Positions 24,457 through 33,259 of a stretch of DNA of 64,000 bases are shown here, one piece after another. The stretch is from Chloroflexi bacterium CFX6 (lineage in GTDB: Bacteria > Chloroflexota > Anaerolineae > Anaerolineales > Villigracilaceae). The stretch is from positions 120,115 through 184,114 of the forward strand of contig SZPG01000006.1 in NCBI GenBank assembly GCA_030263595.1, read 5' to 3'. The notes under the pieces are model-generated. The model was not told the DNA's origin. It made no database searches and saw only the letters and a program-made list of their open reading frames with translations. A program made the position numbers and the translations under genes. The stretch's first letter is position 1, and each line of letters opens with the position of its first letter.

Positions 24457-25224
24457 TCACACAATGGCGGTGCCGACCAGATAGAGCGCGGGATAGAAAA
24501 TGATCCATACCACGTCCACGAAGTGCCAGTACACCGCCGCGGCTTCGACCGGGTAGTGTTTTTCATCGTACAGTCCGCGCCGGCCGTTGAACCACACGAT
24601 GGCAAGGAAGATCAAGCCGGTGAACACGTGGAAGGCGTGCATTCCGGTCATCATAAAGAAGGCGGCGCCTGCGGGTCCGTTGTCGGGCCTGATCCCTTCG
24701 TGGATGGCGTTGGGCCACTCCACGAAGACCACGCCGATCAAAAAGCCAAGCCCCAGGAGGAACGTGACCAACGTGTTCGCGAGGAAACCTTTTCGGTCCC
24801 CGTTCGCGATCAGGGTCTCGCCGCGGTTCATGAAGAAGGACGAGACCAGCAGGATGGAGGTCACGAACAAGCCGAGGGTCTGGTCCAGGTGCGGACGCGT
24901 GAGGCCGAGCAGGTTCATGCGCATCACCAGCAGACCGCCGAACACGAACGAGTCCGAGACCAGGAACAGCCACAATCCCACGCGGTTCGTGCCGGACTTG
25001 TATTCGTACGAATTGTGTTCGCCTTCGTGTTCGGCATTCAGTTTGTAAATGTGCATGTAGTAATAGACGACCAGCGCGCCCTTGACAAGCGCCACCGCGA
25101 TCAGCACTGCGGTCGAATTGAAGGAAAGCGCGACGAGAAATTCCAGGACGGTCAATACTGCCAGGTAGACGAAAATGAATACGCCCTGGTTCAACATGGA
25201 CCTCTTGTCTTGTATATGTGCCAT
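24457..25224 (-). CDS. ctaE: Cytochrome c oxidase subunit IV-III fusion
   Basis: 255 residues. The first 85 form a three-helix unit resembling the prokaryotic subunit IV (CtaF/COX4-pro: VFIFVYLAVLTVLEFLVALS, VKGALVVYYYMHIY). From about 95 it is subunit III, with WLFLVSDSFVFGGLL, AFFMMTGMHAFHVFTGLIFL and VYWHFVDVVWIIFYPALYL. Both stabilise the catalytic core of the aa3 oxidase. Fusion of the two is the notable feature. 18 bases separate it from ctaD. Confidence 0.9.
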   Translation of the reverse strand: MAHIQDKRSMLNQGVFIFVYLAVLTVLEFLVALSFNSTAVLIAVALVKGALVVYYYMHIYKLNAEHEGEHNSYEYKSGTNRVGLWLFLVSDSFVFGGLLVMRMNLLGLTRPHLDQTLGLFVTSILLVSSFFMNRGETLIANGDRKGFLANTLVTFLLGLGFLIGVVFVEWPNAIHEGIRPDNGPAGAAFFMMTGMHAFHVFTGLIFLAIVWFNGRRGLYDEKHYPVEAAAVYWHFVDVVWIIFYPALYLVGTAIV

Positions 25225-25242
25225 TGTTCTCTTCCTCCCCTT

Positions 25243-27480
25243 TTAGTGTTTTCCGCCCCTGGCGGGAATGAATTCGACGTATTTCGAACCGGGCAGGCCG
25301 TAATCGTACGGTTCGCCGACCACCTCGAAGGGTTGTTCGTAGTTATGCGCCGGCATCGGCGAGGGGACCTGCCATTCCGGCGAGCGCGAGTTCCACACGT
25401 TGCCCTCCGCTTTTTCTCCATGCTTGATGCTGTGGAAGAGGTTGACGATGAAGATCAACACGGAGAGCGCAATGGCGAACGCGCAGATCGTCAGGATGAG
25501 ATGCGTGAGATCGAAACCGAGCGCGGCGTCGTAGTCCGCGATGCGGCGGCGCATTCCCAGCAAACCCACGCGCATCATGCCGAAGGTCAGGATGAGAAAC
25601 GAGGGCGTCATCAGCCAGAAATGGACCTTGCCCCAGAACTCGTTCATGCGGCGGCCCGTCGCCTTGGGGAACCAGTAGTAGATGGCGGCAAAGAACGGGA
25701 AGACGAATCCGCCGAAGATCGTATCGTGGAAGTGACCGACGATGAAGTAGGTGTCGTGCAGGTGCAGGTCAACGGAGACGGTGGCGTTCGGGGGGCCGGT
25801 CAGACCGCCGAAAAGAAAGACCACGATGGCTCCGAGGACGAACAGCATCGGCGTGGGAGTGGTGATCTTTCCCTGCCAGAGCGTCGCCACCCACGAGAAG
25901 AACTTCACGCCGGTCGGCACGGCGACGAGCAGCGTGCTGTACATGAACGGCACGCGCAGGTATTCGTTCATGCCGGAGGCGAACATGTGATGCGCCCAGA
26001 CCAAAAAGCCGACCAGGGCGATCCCCAGCGAGGACATGGCGACCCAGCGATACCCGAACAGCGGCTTGCGGACGAAGACCGGCAGCAATTCGGAAATCAC
26101 GCCCAGGCCGGGAAGCACGAACACGTACACCGCCGGGTGCGAATAGAACCAGAAGAGATGCTGGAACAATACCGGGTTGCCGCCTTTTGCCGGGTCGAAG
26201 AATCCCATCCCGAACAACCGCTGGAACATCACCAACTGGAACGAGAGACCGATCAACTGTGTGGCGGTCAGCGCGATGATGGAAGTGGCGATCGAAGCCC
26301 AGACGAAGATCGGCAGGCGCATGGAGGTCATGCCTCTGGCGCGCATCCGCAGGACGGTGGCGATCACGTTCAACGCGCCCAGGATCGAAGACCAGCCAGC
26401 CACGAACACGCCGAGGAAGAACATCTGTTGACCGACCGGCGCCTTCGCGGAGAGCGGGGGATACCCCGTCCAGCCGGTATCGAACCCGCCAAGCACGAGG
26501 CTCATCAGCAGAAGCACGGAGGCAGGCACCGATACCCAATAGGCGAACGCGTTCAGGCGCGGGAACGCCATATCCTGCGCGCCGAGCAGGAGAGGCACGG
26601 CGTAGTTGATGATGCCCGAAATGCCCAGCAGGATCGAGACGATCATGATCATCCCGTGCAGGGACATCAACGTATTGTAGAGTTGCGGTCCGTTCTGACC
26701 GAAGAGGCTCATGTCCACGTTGAGGAATTGCAAACCCGAAGCCGCGAGTTCCGTGCGGAAGATCAACGCGAAGGTGCCGCCCACCGCGATCAGGAACAAA
26801 GCGGTGATCGTGTACTGGATGCCGATCACCTTATGGTCGAGCGAAACGCCGAGATATTTCTCCCAGCCCGGTTCGTCCTCGTGATGTTCGGGCGTGTCCA
26901 TGCCGCGCGCCCATTTGACCCAGTCGTCCATGACGCCGACGCCGAACAGGAAGGCGACCGCGCCAGCCAGCGCGCCGAACACCCAGGCAGGCTCGGTGAA
27001 GAAGAAAACGCCGAAGGCGGTCAACCCCATCAGGGCGCGGATGCCGGTTACGAAGAGACCGCCGATCAGCGTCCACAAAACCTGATAGACAAGCCCGCGC
27101 GTGATGCCGCGATAGCCGTACACGCCAAAGAAAAAAGCCGTGAAGGCAAACAGAAGCGCAAGCGCCGAAGGAACAGGCGCTGTGGGGCGAAAACTCCCGG
27201 TCAGGAGAAGGTCGAGCCCCAAGCCGATGAAATAGCCGACCATGCCAGCCGCGGCAAGGAGCGTAAACCCTTTGGTGACCTTGCTGTATCCGCTGACGCC
27301 CCAGGAAAAAGCGGGAAAAGCCAGGGTCAACCCAAGGACATAACCCGCGGCAGAGTTCAGGTTGAACGTTGCGCTTCCGGTGACCAGGAGCGTGAGCAGG
27401 TAAGCCAGGGCGCTCCCCAGCGCGTGGCCGATCACCGCCCCAACCAGCAGGAATAACGATCCTCGTAAGAATACCTTCAT
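25243..27480 (-). CDS. ctaD: Cytochrome c oxidase subunit I (A2-type) with N-terminal extension
   Basis: 745 residues, about 200 more than usual. The core begins near residue 217 (SLDHKVIGIQY) and holds heme a ligand His in SLHGMIMI, the CuB histidines in YSHPAVY (about 446) and WAHH (about 496-497), and heme a3/a ligands in HDTYFIVGHFH (about 580). YSHP without the HPE glutamate marks an A2-type proton channel; Lys in TGVKFFSW fits the K channel. The first 215 residues add about six hydrophobic helices of unknown purpose. It reduces O2 to water at the membrane. Shares an operon with ctaC and ctaE. Confidence 0.94.
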   Translation of the reverse strand: MKVFLRGSLFLLVGAVIGHALGSALAYLLTLLVTGSATFNLNSAAGYVLGLTLAFPAFSWGVSGYSKVTKGFTLLAAAGMVGYFIGLGLDLLLTGSFRPTAPVPSALALLFAFTAFFFGVYGYRGITRGLVYQVLWTLIGGLFVTGIRALMGLTAFGVFFFTEPAWVFGALAGAVAFLFGVGVMDDWVKWARGMDTPEHHEDEPGWEKYLGVSLDHKVIGIQYTITALFLIAVGGTFALIFRTELAASGLQFLNVDMSLFGQNGPQLYNTLMSLHGMIMIVSILLGISGIINYAVPLLLGAQDMAFPRLNAFAYWVSVPASVLLLMSLVLGGFDTGWTGYPPLSAKAPVGQQMFFLGVFVAGWSSILGALNVIATVLRMRARGMTSMRLPIFVWASIATSIIALTATQLIGLSFQLVMFQRLFGMGFFDPAKGGNPVLFQHLFWFYSHPAVYVFVLPGLGVISELLPVFVRKPLFGYRWVAMSSLGIALVGFLVWAHHMFASGMNEYLRVPFMYSTLLVAVPTGVKFFSWVATLWQGKITTPTPMLFVLGAIVVFLFGGLTGPPNATVSVDLHLHDTYFIVGHFHDTIFGGFVFPFFAAIYYWFPKATGRRMNEFWGKVHFWLMTPSFLILTFGMMRVGLLGMRRRIADYDAALGFDLTHLILTICAFAIALSVLIFIVNLFHSIKHGEKAEGNVWNSRSPEWQVPSPMPAHNYEQPFEVVGEPYDYGLPGSKYVEFIPARGGKH

Positions 27481-27499
27481 GTTTCTCTTCCTCCGCCGA

Positions 27500-28507
27500 T
27501 CATTTCAGCGTCTTGATGTACGCGATGATGTCCGCCACCTGCTCCTCCGTGAAGGAATAGGCGGGCATTTGCTGGTTCTCGAAACCAGCCACGATCTTCG
27601 CCTGGGGATTCAGGATGGACTCGGTCAGGTACGCCTCGTCCGCGGTCACGGTGGTTCCGTCCGACAACTGTACCTCGTGACCGAACAAGCCGAACCAGGT
27701 GGGACCGACCCTTGCCGAACCGTCAATCGAGTGGCAAGCCGCGCATCCGTTCGCCGCGACCAACGCCTCGCCGCGTCCCTCGGGCGTCATCCCGGCTTGC
27801 GCGGCGAGAGCCTGCTGTTCGGAAACCCACGCGTCGAAGCCGGCTTTATCCACGACGACCACCGGGCTTTCCATGAAAGCGTGTGAAGTGCCGCACATCT
27901 CGGCGCAGCGAACCTTGTACGTATCGCCGATGATCGTCGGGGTGATGCGGAGTTCGGTCACGCGGCCAGGCACGAGGTCCTGTTTGACGCGAAATTCGGG
28001 CACCCAGAAGGAATGGATCACGTCCCGCGACTCCATCTTCAAAAGCGCCTGTTTGTTCACCGGCAAATACAATTCATTCGAGGTGATTCCGTAATCGGGA
28101 TAATCGAACGTCCATCCCCATTGAAAACCGGTGACCCGCACCACCATCGCGTCGGGATCCACGCGGCGCGTCTCCGCAAGATTTTCCGCCCCGATATACG
28201 CCATCCCCAAAACCATGAAGAGCGGAATGATCGTCCACACGATCTCAAGTGTGGTGTTCCCTTCGATGTGTTCGGCGTCGCTCGTATCCCCCTTGCGCCG
28301 GCGAAAAACGAGCAGGCTGTACACCATGGGAACCACGATGAGCGCAAAAAGGAACGTCATGGCTTTGATTTGCAGATCCCAAAGCCAGTCAATGGGACCG
28401 GCCTGGGCGCTCGCAGGGACTGGCATGAGCCCCACCGCGTGGAGTCCCAGGTATGTGAGGACCGCCACTACAACAACCAGAATTCCCACAACCACAAAGT
28501 GTCGCAT
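27500..28507 (-). CDS. ctaC: Cytochrome c oxidase subunit II with fused cytochrome c
   Basis: 335 residues. Two N-terminal helices (about 5-27 and 48-70), then the CuA cupredoxin domain with VIHSFWVPEF and CAEMCGTSHAFM supplying the copper ligands, then a C-terminal cytochrome c with CAACH near 254-258 and a methionine in QMPAYSF as axial ligand. This caa3 plan lets the subunit accept electrons from a fused heme. ATG at 28507 is chosen; the 16 residues upstream read through the leader. It heads the oxidase operon, with a promoter at 28565-28593. Confidence 0.94.
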   Translation of the reverse strand: MRHFVVVGILVVVVAVLTYLGLHAVGLMPVPASAQAGPIDWLWDLQIKAMTFLFALIVVPMVYSLLVFRRRKGDTSDAEHIEGNTTLEIVWTIIPLFMVLGMAYIGAENLAETRRVDPDAMVVRVTGFQWGWTFDYPDYGITSNELYLPVNKQALLKMESRDVIHSFWVPEFRVKQDLVPGRVTELRITPTIIGDTYKVRCAEMCGTSHAFMESPVVVVDKAGFDAWVSEQQALAAQAGMTPEGRGEALVAANGCAACHSIDGSARVGPTWFGLFGHEVQLSDGTTVTADEAYLTESILNPQAKIVAGFENQQMPAYSFTEEQVADIIAYIKTLK

Positions 28508-28564
28508 ACGAACTCTCTCCTGATGCAAAATGAAACGTGGACCTCCCCAGTCCACAACCGCTCT

Positions 28565-28593
28565 AATTTACCAAATTTTCCTCTATTTGTCAC
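28565..28593 (-). promoter_or_regulatory. Promoter of the oxidase operon
   Basis: On the minus strand GTGACA (28593-28588) and TAAATT (28570-28565) are 17 bases apart, about 58 bases before the ctaC start. Confidence 0.55.
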
Positions 28594-28645
28594 GAAATAC
28601 GAGAGACGAAAAAACGCCTCCCGCCGCGCCGACGTTCGATCCTGC

Positions 28646-29113
28646 TCAAGCGGCTGCGCCCAACGCGGAAAGCACCTCTGCGCTATGCTCCGCGGGACGC
28701 ACGTTCTCAAACACCTTGACGATGTTTCCGTTGCCGTCAACCAGGAAAGTCGTCCTCAGCACCCCCATATATTCCCTGCCCATGGACTTCTTCAGCCCCC
28801 ATACCCCGTACAGGTCGCAGACCTTGTGGTCTTCGTCCGCCAGCAGCGGAAAAGGCAGATCGAATTTCTTCTTGAATTTCACGTGCGATTTCACGTCGTC
28901 AGGGCTGACGCCGAGAATGACGACGTTCGCTTTTTCGTAGGCGGAATAATCGTCGCGAAAATTGCAGGCTTCCGTTGTGCAACCGGGCGTATCGTCCTTC
29001 GGATAAAAATACAGGACGACGTTCCTCCCGCGAAAATCGGACAACCTGCGAAGCGTACTCGCATCGTCGTACAACTCGAATTCAGGGGCTGGGATTCCGG
29101 ATGGGATCGGCAT
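28646..29113 (-). CDS. bcp: Peroxiredoxin, Bcp/PrxQ type
   Basis: 155 residues of the AhpC/TSA thioredoxin fold. The peroxidatic Cys45 is in DDTPGCTTEAC, and Cys50 five residues later is the resolving cysteine of 2-Cys PrxQ. LYFYPKD and FLVDGNGNIVKVF complete the family pattern. It removes organic hydroperoxides and H2O2 with thioredoxin-type reductants. It lies just upstream of the terminal oxidase operon on the same strand. Confidence 0.93.
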   Translation of the reverse strand: MPIPSGIPAPEFELYDDASTLRRLSDFRGRNVVLYFYPKDDTPGCTTEACNFRDDYSAYEKANVVILGVSPDDVKSHVKFKKKFDLPFPLLADEDHKVCDLYGVWGLKKSMGREYMGVLRTTFLVDGNGNIVKVFENVRPAEHSAEVLSALGAAA

Positions 29114-29197
29114 GACACTCTCTCCTCTTTGAGTTTATTGCTTGAATTCAAAATGGCACAGGCGGCTATTATACTCTCGACCTTCGTTATTGCAACG

Positions 29198-29227
29198 AAA
29201 ACCGCCACCGGGAACTGTGGCGGTTTT
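29198..29227 (-). terminator. Terminator after receiver gene
   Basis: AAAACCGCCAC pairs with GTGGCGGTTTT over 11 bp across an 8-base loop. It suits transcripts ending after 29248 on the minus strand. Confidence 0.75.
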
Positions 29228-29247
29228 GCGTTCGGTCGTGCGGGACG

Positions 29248-29619
29248 CTACGGGAGCATCTTCGCCTGTTTCAACGCCCCCTCCAGCGAATCGATCGTGG
29301 CAGGCTTGATGATCATGGCGGTGGCGCCAAGTTTCATCACCTTGTTTTGCGTCTCCGGCTGGTCGTCGGAGGTGATGACGATCACCGGCACGCGCCTCAG
29401 GCGCGGCTCGCGTTTGAGAAACGCCAGCACCTCCGTCCCATCCACGCCGGGCATGTTGATATCCAGGCAGATGAAACCGGGCGTAAACCCCGTCCCCAGG
29501 AGTTCCATCGCCGGGCTCGAGCCGTACGAAACGCGCGTCTTGAAGCCCAGCGCCTTCAGCATTTGCATCAGCGCGTCCGCCGTCTGGCGGTTATCGTCAA
29601 TTACCAGTCCTTCTGTCAT
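29248..29619 (-). CDS. Stand-alone response-regulator receiver
   Basis: 123 residues. VIDDN (6-10), phospho-acceptor Asp53 (CLDINMPGVDG), Thr83 and Lys105 are present. Unlike the pair at 2365 and 5492 it has TSDDQPE in the beta4 loop and belongs to a different subgroup. Its start directly abuts the moeA stop (29620), so both are likely in one transcript, an odd pairing with no obvious functional link. Confidence 0.88.
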   Translation of the reverse strand: MTEGLVIDDNRQTADALMQMLKALGFKTRVSYGSSPAMELLGTGFTPGFICLDINMPGVDGTEVLAFLKREPRLRRVPVIVITSDDQPETQNKVMKLGATAMIIKPATIDSLEGALKQAKMLP

Positions 29620-31683
29620 CTAGTCCTCCAAAATGATCGCGCCCATCACGGACACGTCGTATCCCGTCAGATGGGAAACGGCTGTTCGGAAGGCGGGATC
29701 AGCCAAAAGTCCGAAAAGAGGCGCAAGCAGGTCGTCGTCCGCGAATTGCCCTGGGATCACCAGGTCGTAGCGTTCCTGAAAGAGCGGGATGAAGTCCAGA
29801 TCCAGCGCCTGCGCGGCGGCGGCGATTCCCAATCCGCAATCGGCGCGGCCCGACGCCACAGACGCCGCAACGCCGAGATGAGTATACTCTTCCTGCTGAT
29901 AGCCTTCAATGGAATTTGGGGATATTGCCATCAAATTCAAATGATAATCGAGCAGGACGCGCGTGCCAGCCCCGCGCTGACGGTTCACAAAGCGGACGCC
30001 GGACCTGGCGAGGTCTCCCAAACCTTTGATTCCCTTCGGGTTTCCCTTCTTCACGATCAAGCCCTGTTCGCGTCCCGCCAGCGCAACGACCTTGACCGGA
30101 ATATTCGGCATGTACTGGCGGATGTATGAAATGTTGTATTCGCCCGTTTCGGGATCGAGCAAATGCGAGCCTGCCAGGTGCGCTTCGCCGCGCCGCAGCG
30201 CGACCAAGCCTCCCTGCGAACCGACGTTGGCGGAGACCAGCCTGCGATCCTGTTCAGCCAGGAATTGCGCCATCAAATCGAGCGTGAGGTCGTGAGAGCC
30301 GATGCTGAAGATCGTTTTCTCGATCTCGGATTTGCTCCGGTATAAACGGACTTGAATCCTTTCGCCCGCCTCGATGCCCTGTGCGCCGCTTGGAATCAAC
30401 GCTAATCCATCCGCCTGCACAAGCGAGGTGATGACTCCCGCCCCACGCGATAACGGCGCGGCGAGAAGTTTATCCCCAACCTTTCCAACGACGACGCGCA
30501 CAAAGTCATCGTCGCCTGCCGGTGAAACGAGTTTGCGCGTGAGGGTCGCGGTTTCGGTGGGCAATTCCCTTGGAGGTCGCCCAATCCATTTTACGATGAG
30601 CGGTTCGACGAAGATATCAATCGTCAACGCGGCGGAAACGGGGTAGCCGGGAACGCCGATGATCGGGATCATGTCATTGCGAGGAGGGCGTTCTTCCCGA
30701 CGAAGCAATCCCCCAACGTGTTGCGTAGTGCGCGGCGCGTGTTCCGATTCACGAGTTGCGGTTGGCGATTGGCGATTTATGAGACCAAGTATTACCGGAT
30801 GCCCCGGTCGCACCGCCACGCCATGCACCAAGAGCGTTCCGAGTTTTTCGACAACTTTTGCAGAAAAGTCCTCCGCGCCCGCCGATGAACCGGCGTTGAG
30901 CAGAACAAGATCGTGGTCACGCGCCGCTTCCTGCACGCGTTCGCAAATCAAATCGAAATCGTCTTCCGTGATGGGATAGCGCGTCGGCTCGCCGCCCATT
31001 GACTTGACCTGCGCCGCGATGACGAGCGAGTTGTATTCGAGGATATCTCCCGCTTTGAGTTTGCTTCCAATGGGAACGAGTTCACTGCCCGTTGGGATGA
31101 TCGCCACTTTGGGTTTGCGCGCAACCTTTATTTCCTGATGACCCGAAGCGGCGATCGCGCCCAGGTCCACCGGCTTGAGGACGTGACCGGCGGGCAAAAC
31201 CAATTGCGTCGCGACGATATCCTCCCCCATCGGGCGGACGTGACTCCACGGCGCGACCGAAGCGCGGATGCGAATGGATTTCGGAGATCGAATCTCGTTC
31301 GTGATATTTCCATCTGCATCGAGCGATTCCACATTCTCGATGGGAATGACCGCGTTCGCCCACTCCGGCAGCGGATCTCCCGTATCCACGTACTGCGCCC
31401 GCACTGATGACTGATCACTGATCACTGATAACTGCACCGGCGTCGAAGGCTGCGCGCCGCTCGTATCTTCCGCGCGAACGGCAAATCCGTCCATGGCGGA
31501 GGCGTGGTAATGCGGCGAGGAGATCTTCGCCCAGATCGGCTCGGCAGTGACGCGACCCAGCGCGTTCTCATCCAGCGGAATTGTTTCCACGCCAAGCACA
31601 CACCAAAGATCGGCATCCTGCAAGGCTTGTTTCAATCGCGCCTGCGCCTGAGGGAGGGGAATGTCGTGAAGATAAACGGACAT
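29620..31683 (-). CDS. moeA: MoeA-PBP fusion, molybdenum cofactor synthesis/regulation
   Basis: 687 residues. About 1-440 is MoeA, which inserts molybdate into adenylylated molybdopterin: HASAMDGFAVRAED, PVGTGSE-like IIPTGSELVPIGS, LLNAGSSAGAEDF and GVPGYPVSAAL are its motifs. About 455-687 is a periplasmic-binding-protein-like domain (KGIKGLGDLARSGVRFVNRQ, GRADCGLGIAA) of the type found after ModE/LysR-like proteins; it may sense the cofactor or molybdate. Residues about 84-94 are encoded by heptamer repeats and about 300-338 by repetitive elements, both in frame and in non-core loops. Confidence 0.9.
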   Translation of the reverse strand: MSVYLHDIPLPQAQARLKQALQDADLWCVLGVETIPLDENALGRVTAEPIWAKISSPHYHASAMDGFAVRAEDTSGAQPSTPVQLSVISDQSSVRAQYVDTGDPLPEWANAVIPIENVESLDADGNITNEIRSPKSIRIRASVAPWSHVRPMGEDIVATQLVLPAGHVLKPVDLGAIAASGHQEIKVARKPKVAIIPTGSELVPIGSKLKAGDILEYNSLVIAAQVKSMGGEPTRYPITEDDFDLICERVQEAARDHDLVLLNAGSSAGAEDFSAKVVEKLGTLLVHGVAVRPGHPVILGLINRQSPTATRESEHAPRTTQHVGGLLRREERPPRNDMIPIIGVPGYPVSAALTIDIFVEPLIVKWIGRPPRELPTETATLTRKLVSPAGDDDFVRVVVGKVGDKLLAAPLSRGAGVITSLVQADGLALIPSGAQGIEAGERIQVRLYRSKSEIEKTIFSIGSHDLTLDLMAQFLAEQDRRLVSANVGSQGGLVALRRGEAHLAGSHLLDPETGEYNISYIRQYMPNIPVKVVALAGREQGLIVKKGNPKGIKGLGDLARSGVRFVNRQRGAGTRVLLDYHLNLMAISPNSIEGYQQEEYTHLGVAASVASGRADCGLGIAAAAQALDLDFIPLFQERYDLVIPGQFADDDLLAPLFGLLADPAFRTAVSHLTGYDVSVMGAIILED
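30673..30713. repeat. GTCATTGCGAGG-type palindromic element inside moeA
   Basis: The plus strand reads GTCATTGCGAGGAGGG followed by CGAAGCAATCCCC, a half-site of an element also present at 36093-36163. It is read in frame as GGLLRREERPPRND in MoeA. Confidence 0.8.
31402..31434. repeat. CACTGAT heptamer tandem repeat inside moeA
   Basis: About 4.7 copies of CACTGAT with minor changes. They encode residues about 84-94 (LSVISDQSSVR) of MoeA. Confidence 0.8.
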
Positions 31684-31684
31684 G

Positions 31685-31722
31685 ACGATTTACGATTTAC
31701 GATTTGCGATTTGTGATTTACG
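31685..31722. repeat. ACGATTT heptamer tandem repeat
   Basis: Five and a half copies of ACGATTT with three substitutions, directly upstream of the moeA start codon. C/A-rich strings (CACGCTCCACGCAACACGCACC) and CCAATCTCCAATTACC-like strings fill the rest of the gap to 31806. Confidence 0.85.
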
Positions 31723-31806
31723 CTCCATGAACACGCTCCACGCAACACGCACCACGCTCATCAAATTCTCCAATCCTCTAATTTCCAATCTCCAATTACC
31801 ATTTAT

Positions 31807-33144
31807 TCAATTACCAACACTATCCATCGCCGCGCCGAGCCGCCTCACGATCTCATCCACTTCCTCTTCGTTGATCGCCAGCGGAGGCGCGGACGCCAGC
31901 GTATTCCCCAGCGGACGCGTCCGAAGTCCGCGTTCCTGCGCGGCTTTGAAGATCTTCATTGCCATCGCGGGGTCGGCGGCTTTCGTGTCTTTGCTGGAAA
32001 CAATTTCCACACCGCAGACAAGTCCAAGTCCGCGCACATCGCCCACGAACGGGAATTCGAGAAGCGACTTCAAGCCTTCGAGCAAACGTTCCCCAAGTTC
32101 CTTCGCGCGGGTGGGGTAATTTTCCTTCTCCATGATTTCGAGATTCTTCAACCCCACCGCGCACGCCATGGCATGACCCGAATACGTGAAGCCGTGCATG
32201 TACGCTTCCGACTCAGCCGCAGACTCCATCGTCTCGCGGATCTCGTCCGAGATCTGGATGCCGCCCAATTGGGCGTATCCGCTCGTGATGGCTTTGGCGA
32301 ACGAAAGGATGTCCGGCTTGACGTTCCAATGCTTGAGCGCGAACCATTCACCCGTCCGACCAAACCCCGTGATGACCTCGTCCGCGATGAACAGCACTTC
32401 GTACTTATCGCAGATCTCGCGCACGAGAGGGAAGTAATCGTCAGGTGGAACGATCACGCCTCCGACTCCCATCACCGGTTCGGCGATGAACGCCGCCACC
32501 GTATCCGCCCCTTCGCGCAGGATGGCTTCCTCCAGTTCGCGCGCCGCGGCTCGACCGACCGTTTCGCCATCCTTCAATTGACCTTCGTAACGATACGGAT
32601 TCGGCGCGGGGATGTGGACGAATCCCTCCGGCGCGGGACCGAACATGGTTTGGTACTTTTCGAGCCCGGTCGCGAACGTTGCAGTTAACGTCACGCCATG
32701 ATACGAACCGCGCCTCGCAATGACCTTGTACTTTGTCGGCTTGCCCTTGCGCTTCCAGTAATAACGCGCCGTCTTGAACGCCGAGTCGTTCGACTCGGAG
32801 CCGCCCGAAGTGAAGAAGGTCGTATTCAGCCCGGGGTAGGCGAAGCCCGCGAGTTTGTCCGCAAGCCGAATGGAGGGGAGATTCGTCATTCCCGCAAAGT
32901 TGGAAGTGAACGCCAGTTCCTTCATCTGATCGTAGGCGGCTTTAGCTAGTTCCTCGCGTCCGTATCCCGCGTTGACGTTCCACAGTCCCGCCATGCCGTC
33001 GAGCATCTTCTGCCCGTCAACCGTGTACAGCCACACCCCCTCCCCGCGCTCGATCACCAGCGGCGCCGCGTGCGACTTCGGATGGTACACGGGATGCAAT
33101 TGTTTCTTATCCTTTTCAACCCAGATTGTTGTTTGGTCTGTCAT
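31807..33144 (-). CDS. Class III PLP-dependent aminotransferase
   Basis: 445 residues of the omega-amino acid:pyruvate/4-aminobutyrate aminotransferase class. FFTSGGSESNDSAFKTARYY binds the cofactor phosphate, RRGSYHGVT positions the ring, FIADEVITGFGRTGEW carries the Asp for pyridine N1, and the catalytic Lys lies in LSFAKAITSGYAQLGG (about 283). The N-terminal LHPVYHPKSHAAP is typical of putrescine- or beta-alanine-type members. Substrate cannot be set from sequence. Upstream lies a 16-bp tandem repeat instead of an obvious promoter. Confidence 0.92.
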   Translation of the reverse strand: MTDQTTIWVEKDKKQLHPVYHPKSHAAPLVIERGEGVWLYTVDGQKMLDGMAGLWNVNAGYGREELAKAAYDQMKELAFTSNFAGMTNLPSIRLADKLAGFAYPGLNTTFFTSGGSESNDSAFKTARYYWKRKGKPTKYKVIARRGSYHGVTLTATFATGLEKYQTMFGPAPEGFVHIPAPNPYRYEGQLKDGETVGRAAARELEEAILREGADTVAAFIAEPVMGVGGVIVPPDDYFPLVREICDKYEVLFIADEVITGFGRTGEWFALKHWNVKPDILSFAKAITSGYAQLGGIQISDEIRETMESAAESEAYMHGFTYSGHAMACAVGLKNLEIMEKENYPTRAKELGERLLEGLKSLLEFPFVGDVRGLGLVCGVEIVSSKDTKAADPAMAMKIFKAAQERGLRTRPLGNTLASAPPLAINEEEVDEIVRRLGAAMDSVGN

Positions 33145-33165
33145 GTTATCTCCGTTTCATGGTGG

Positions 33166-33213
33166 ACACGTACACAAGTAGACACGTACACAAGTAGACA
33201 GGTACAAACGTAA
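33166..33213. repeat. 16-bp tandem repeat, three copies
   Basis: ACACGTACACAAGTAG occurs at 33166-33181 and 33182-33197 exactly and degenerately at 33198-33213. CACGCAGCACGTAACACG-like strings follow to 33255. There are no spacers, so this is not a CRISPR array. Confidence 0.85.
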
Positions 33214-33259
33214 ACACTCACCACTCACCACGCAGCACGTAACACGCTCCACGCAACAC

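Noticed and set aside
24373..27456. A very long open frame on the plus strand (over 1,000 codons) opposite the oxidase genes
   Set aside because: It lies wholly antisense to ctaE and ctaD, is composed mostly of Arg, His, Gln, Glu and Gly as expected from complementary GC-rich codons, and shows no domain.
33166..33213. Possible CRISPR array
   Set aside because: Units are 16 bases and directly joined without spacers; no cas genes are present.
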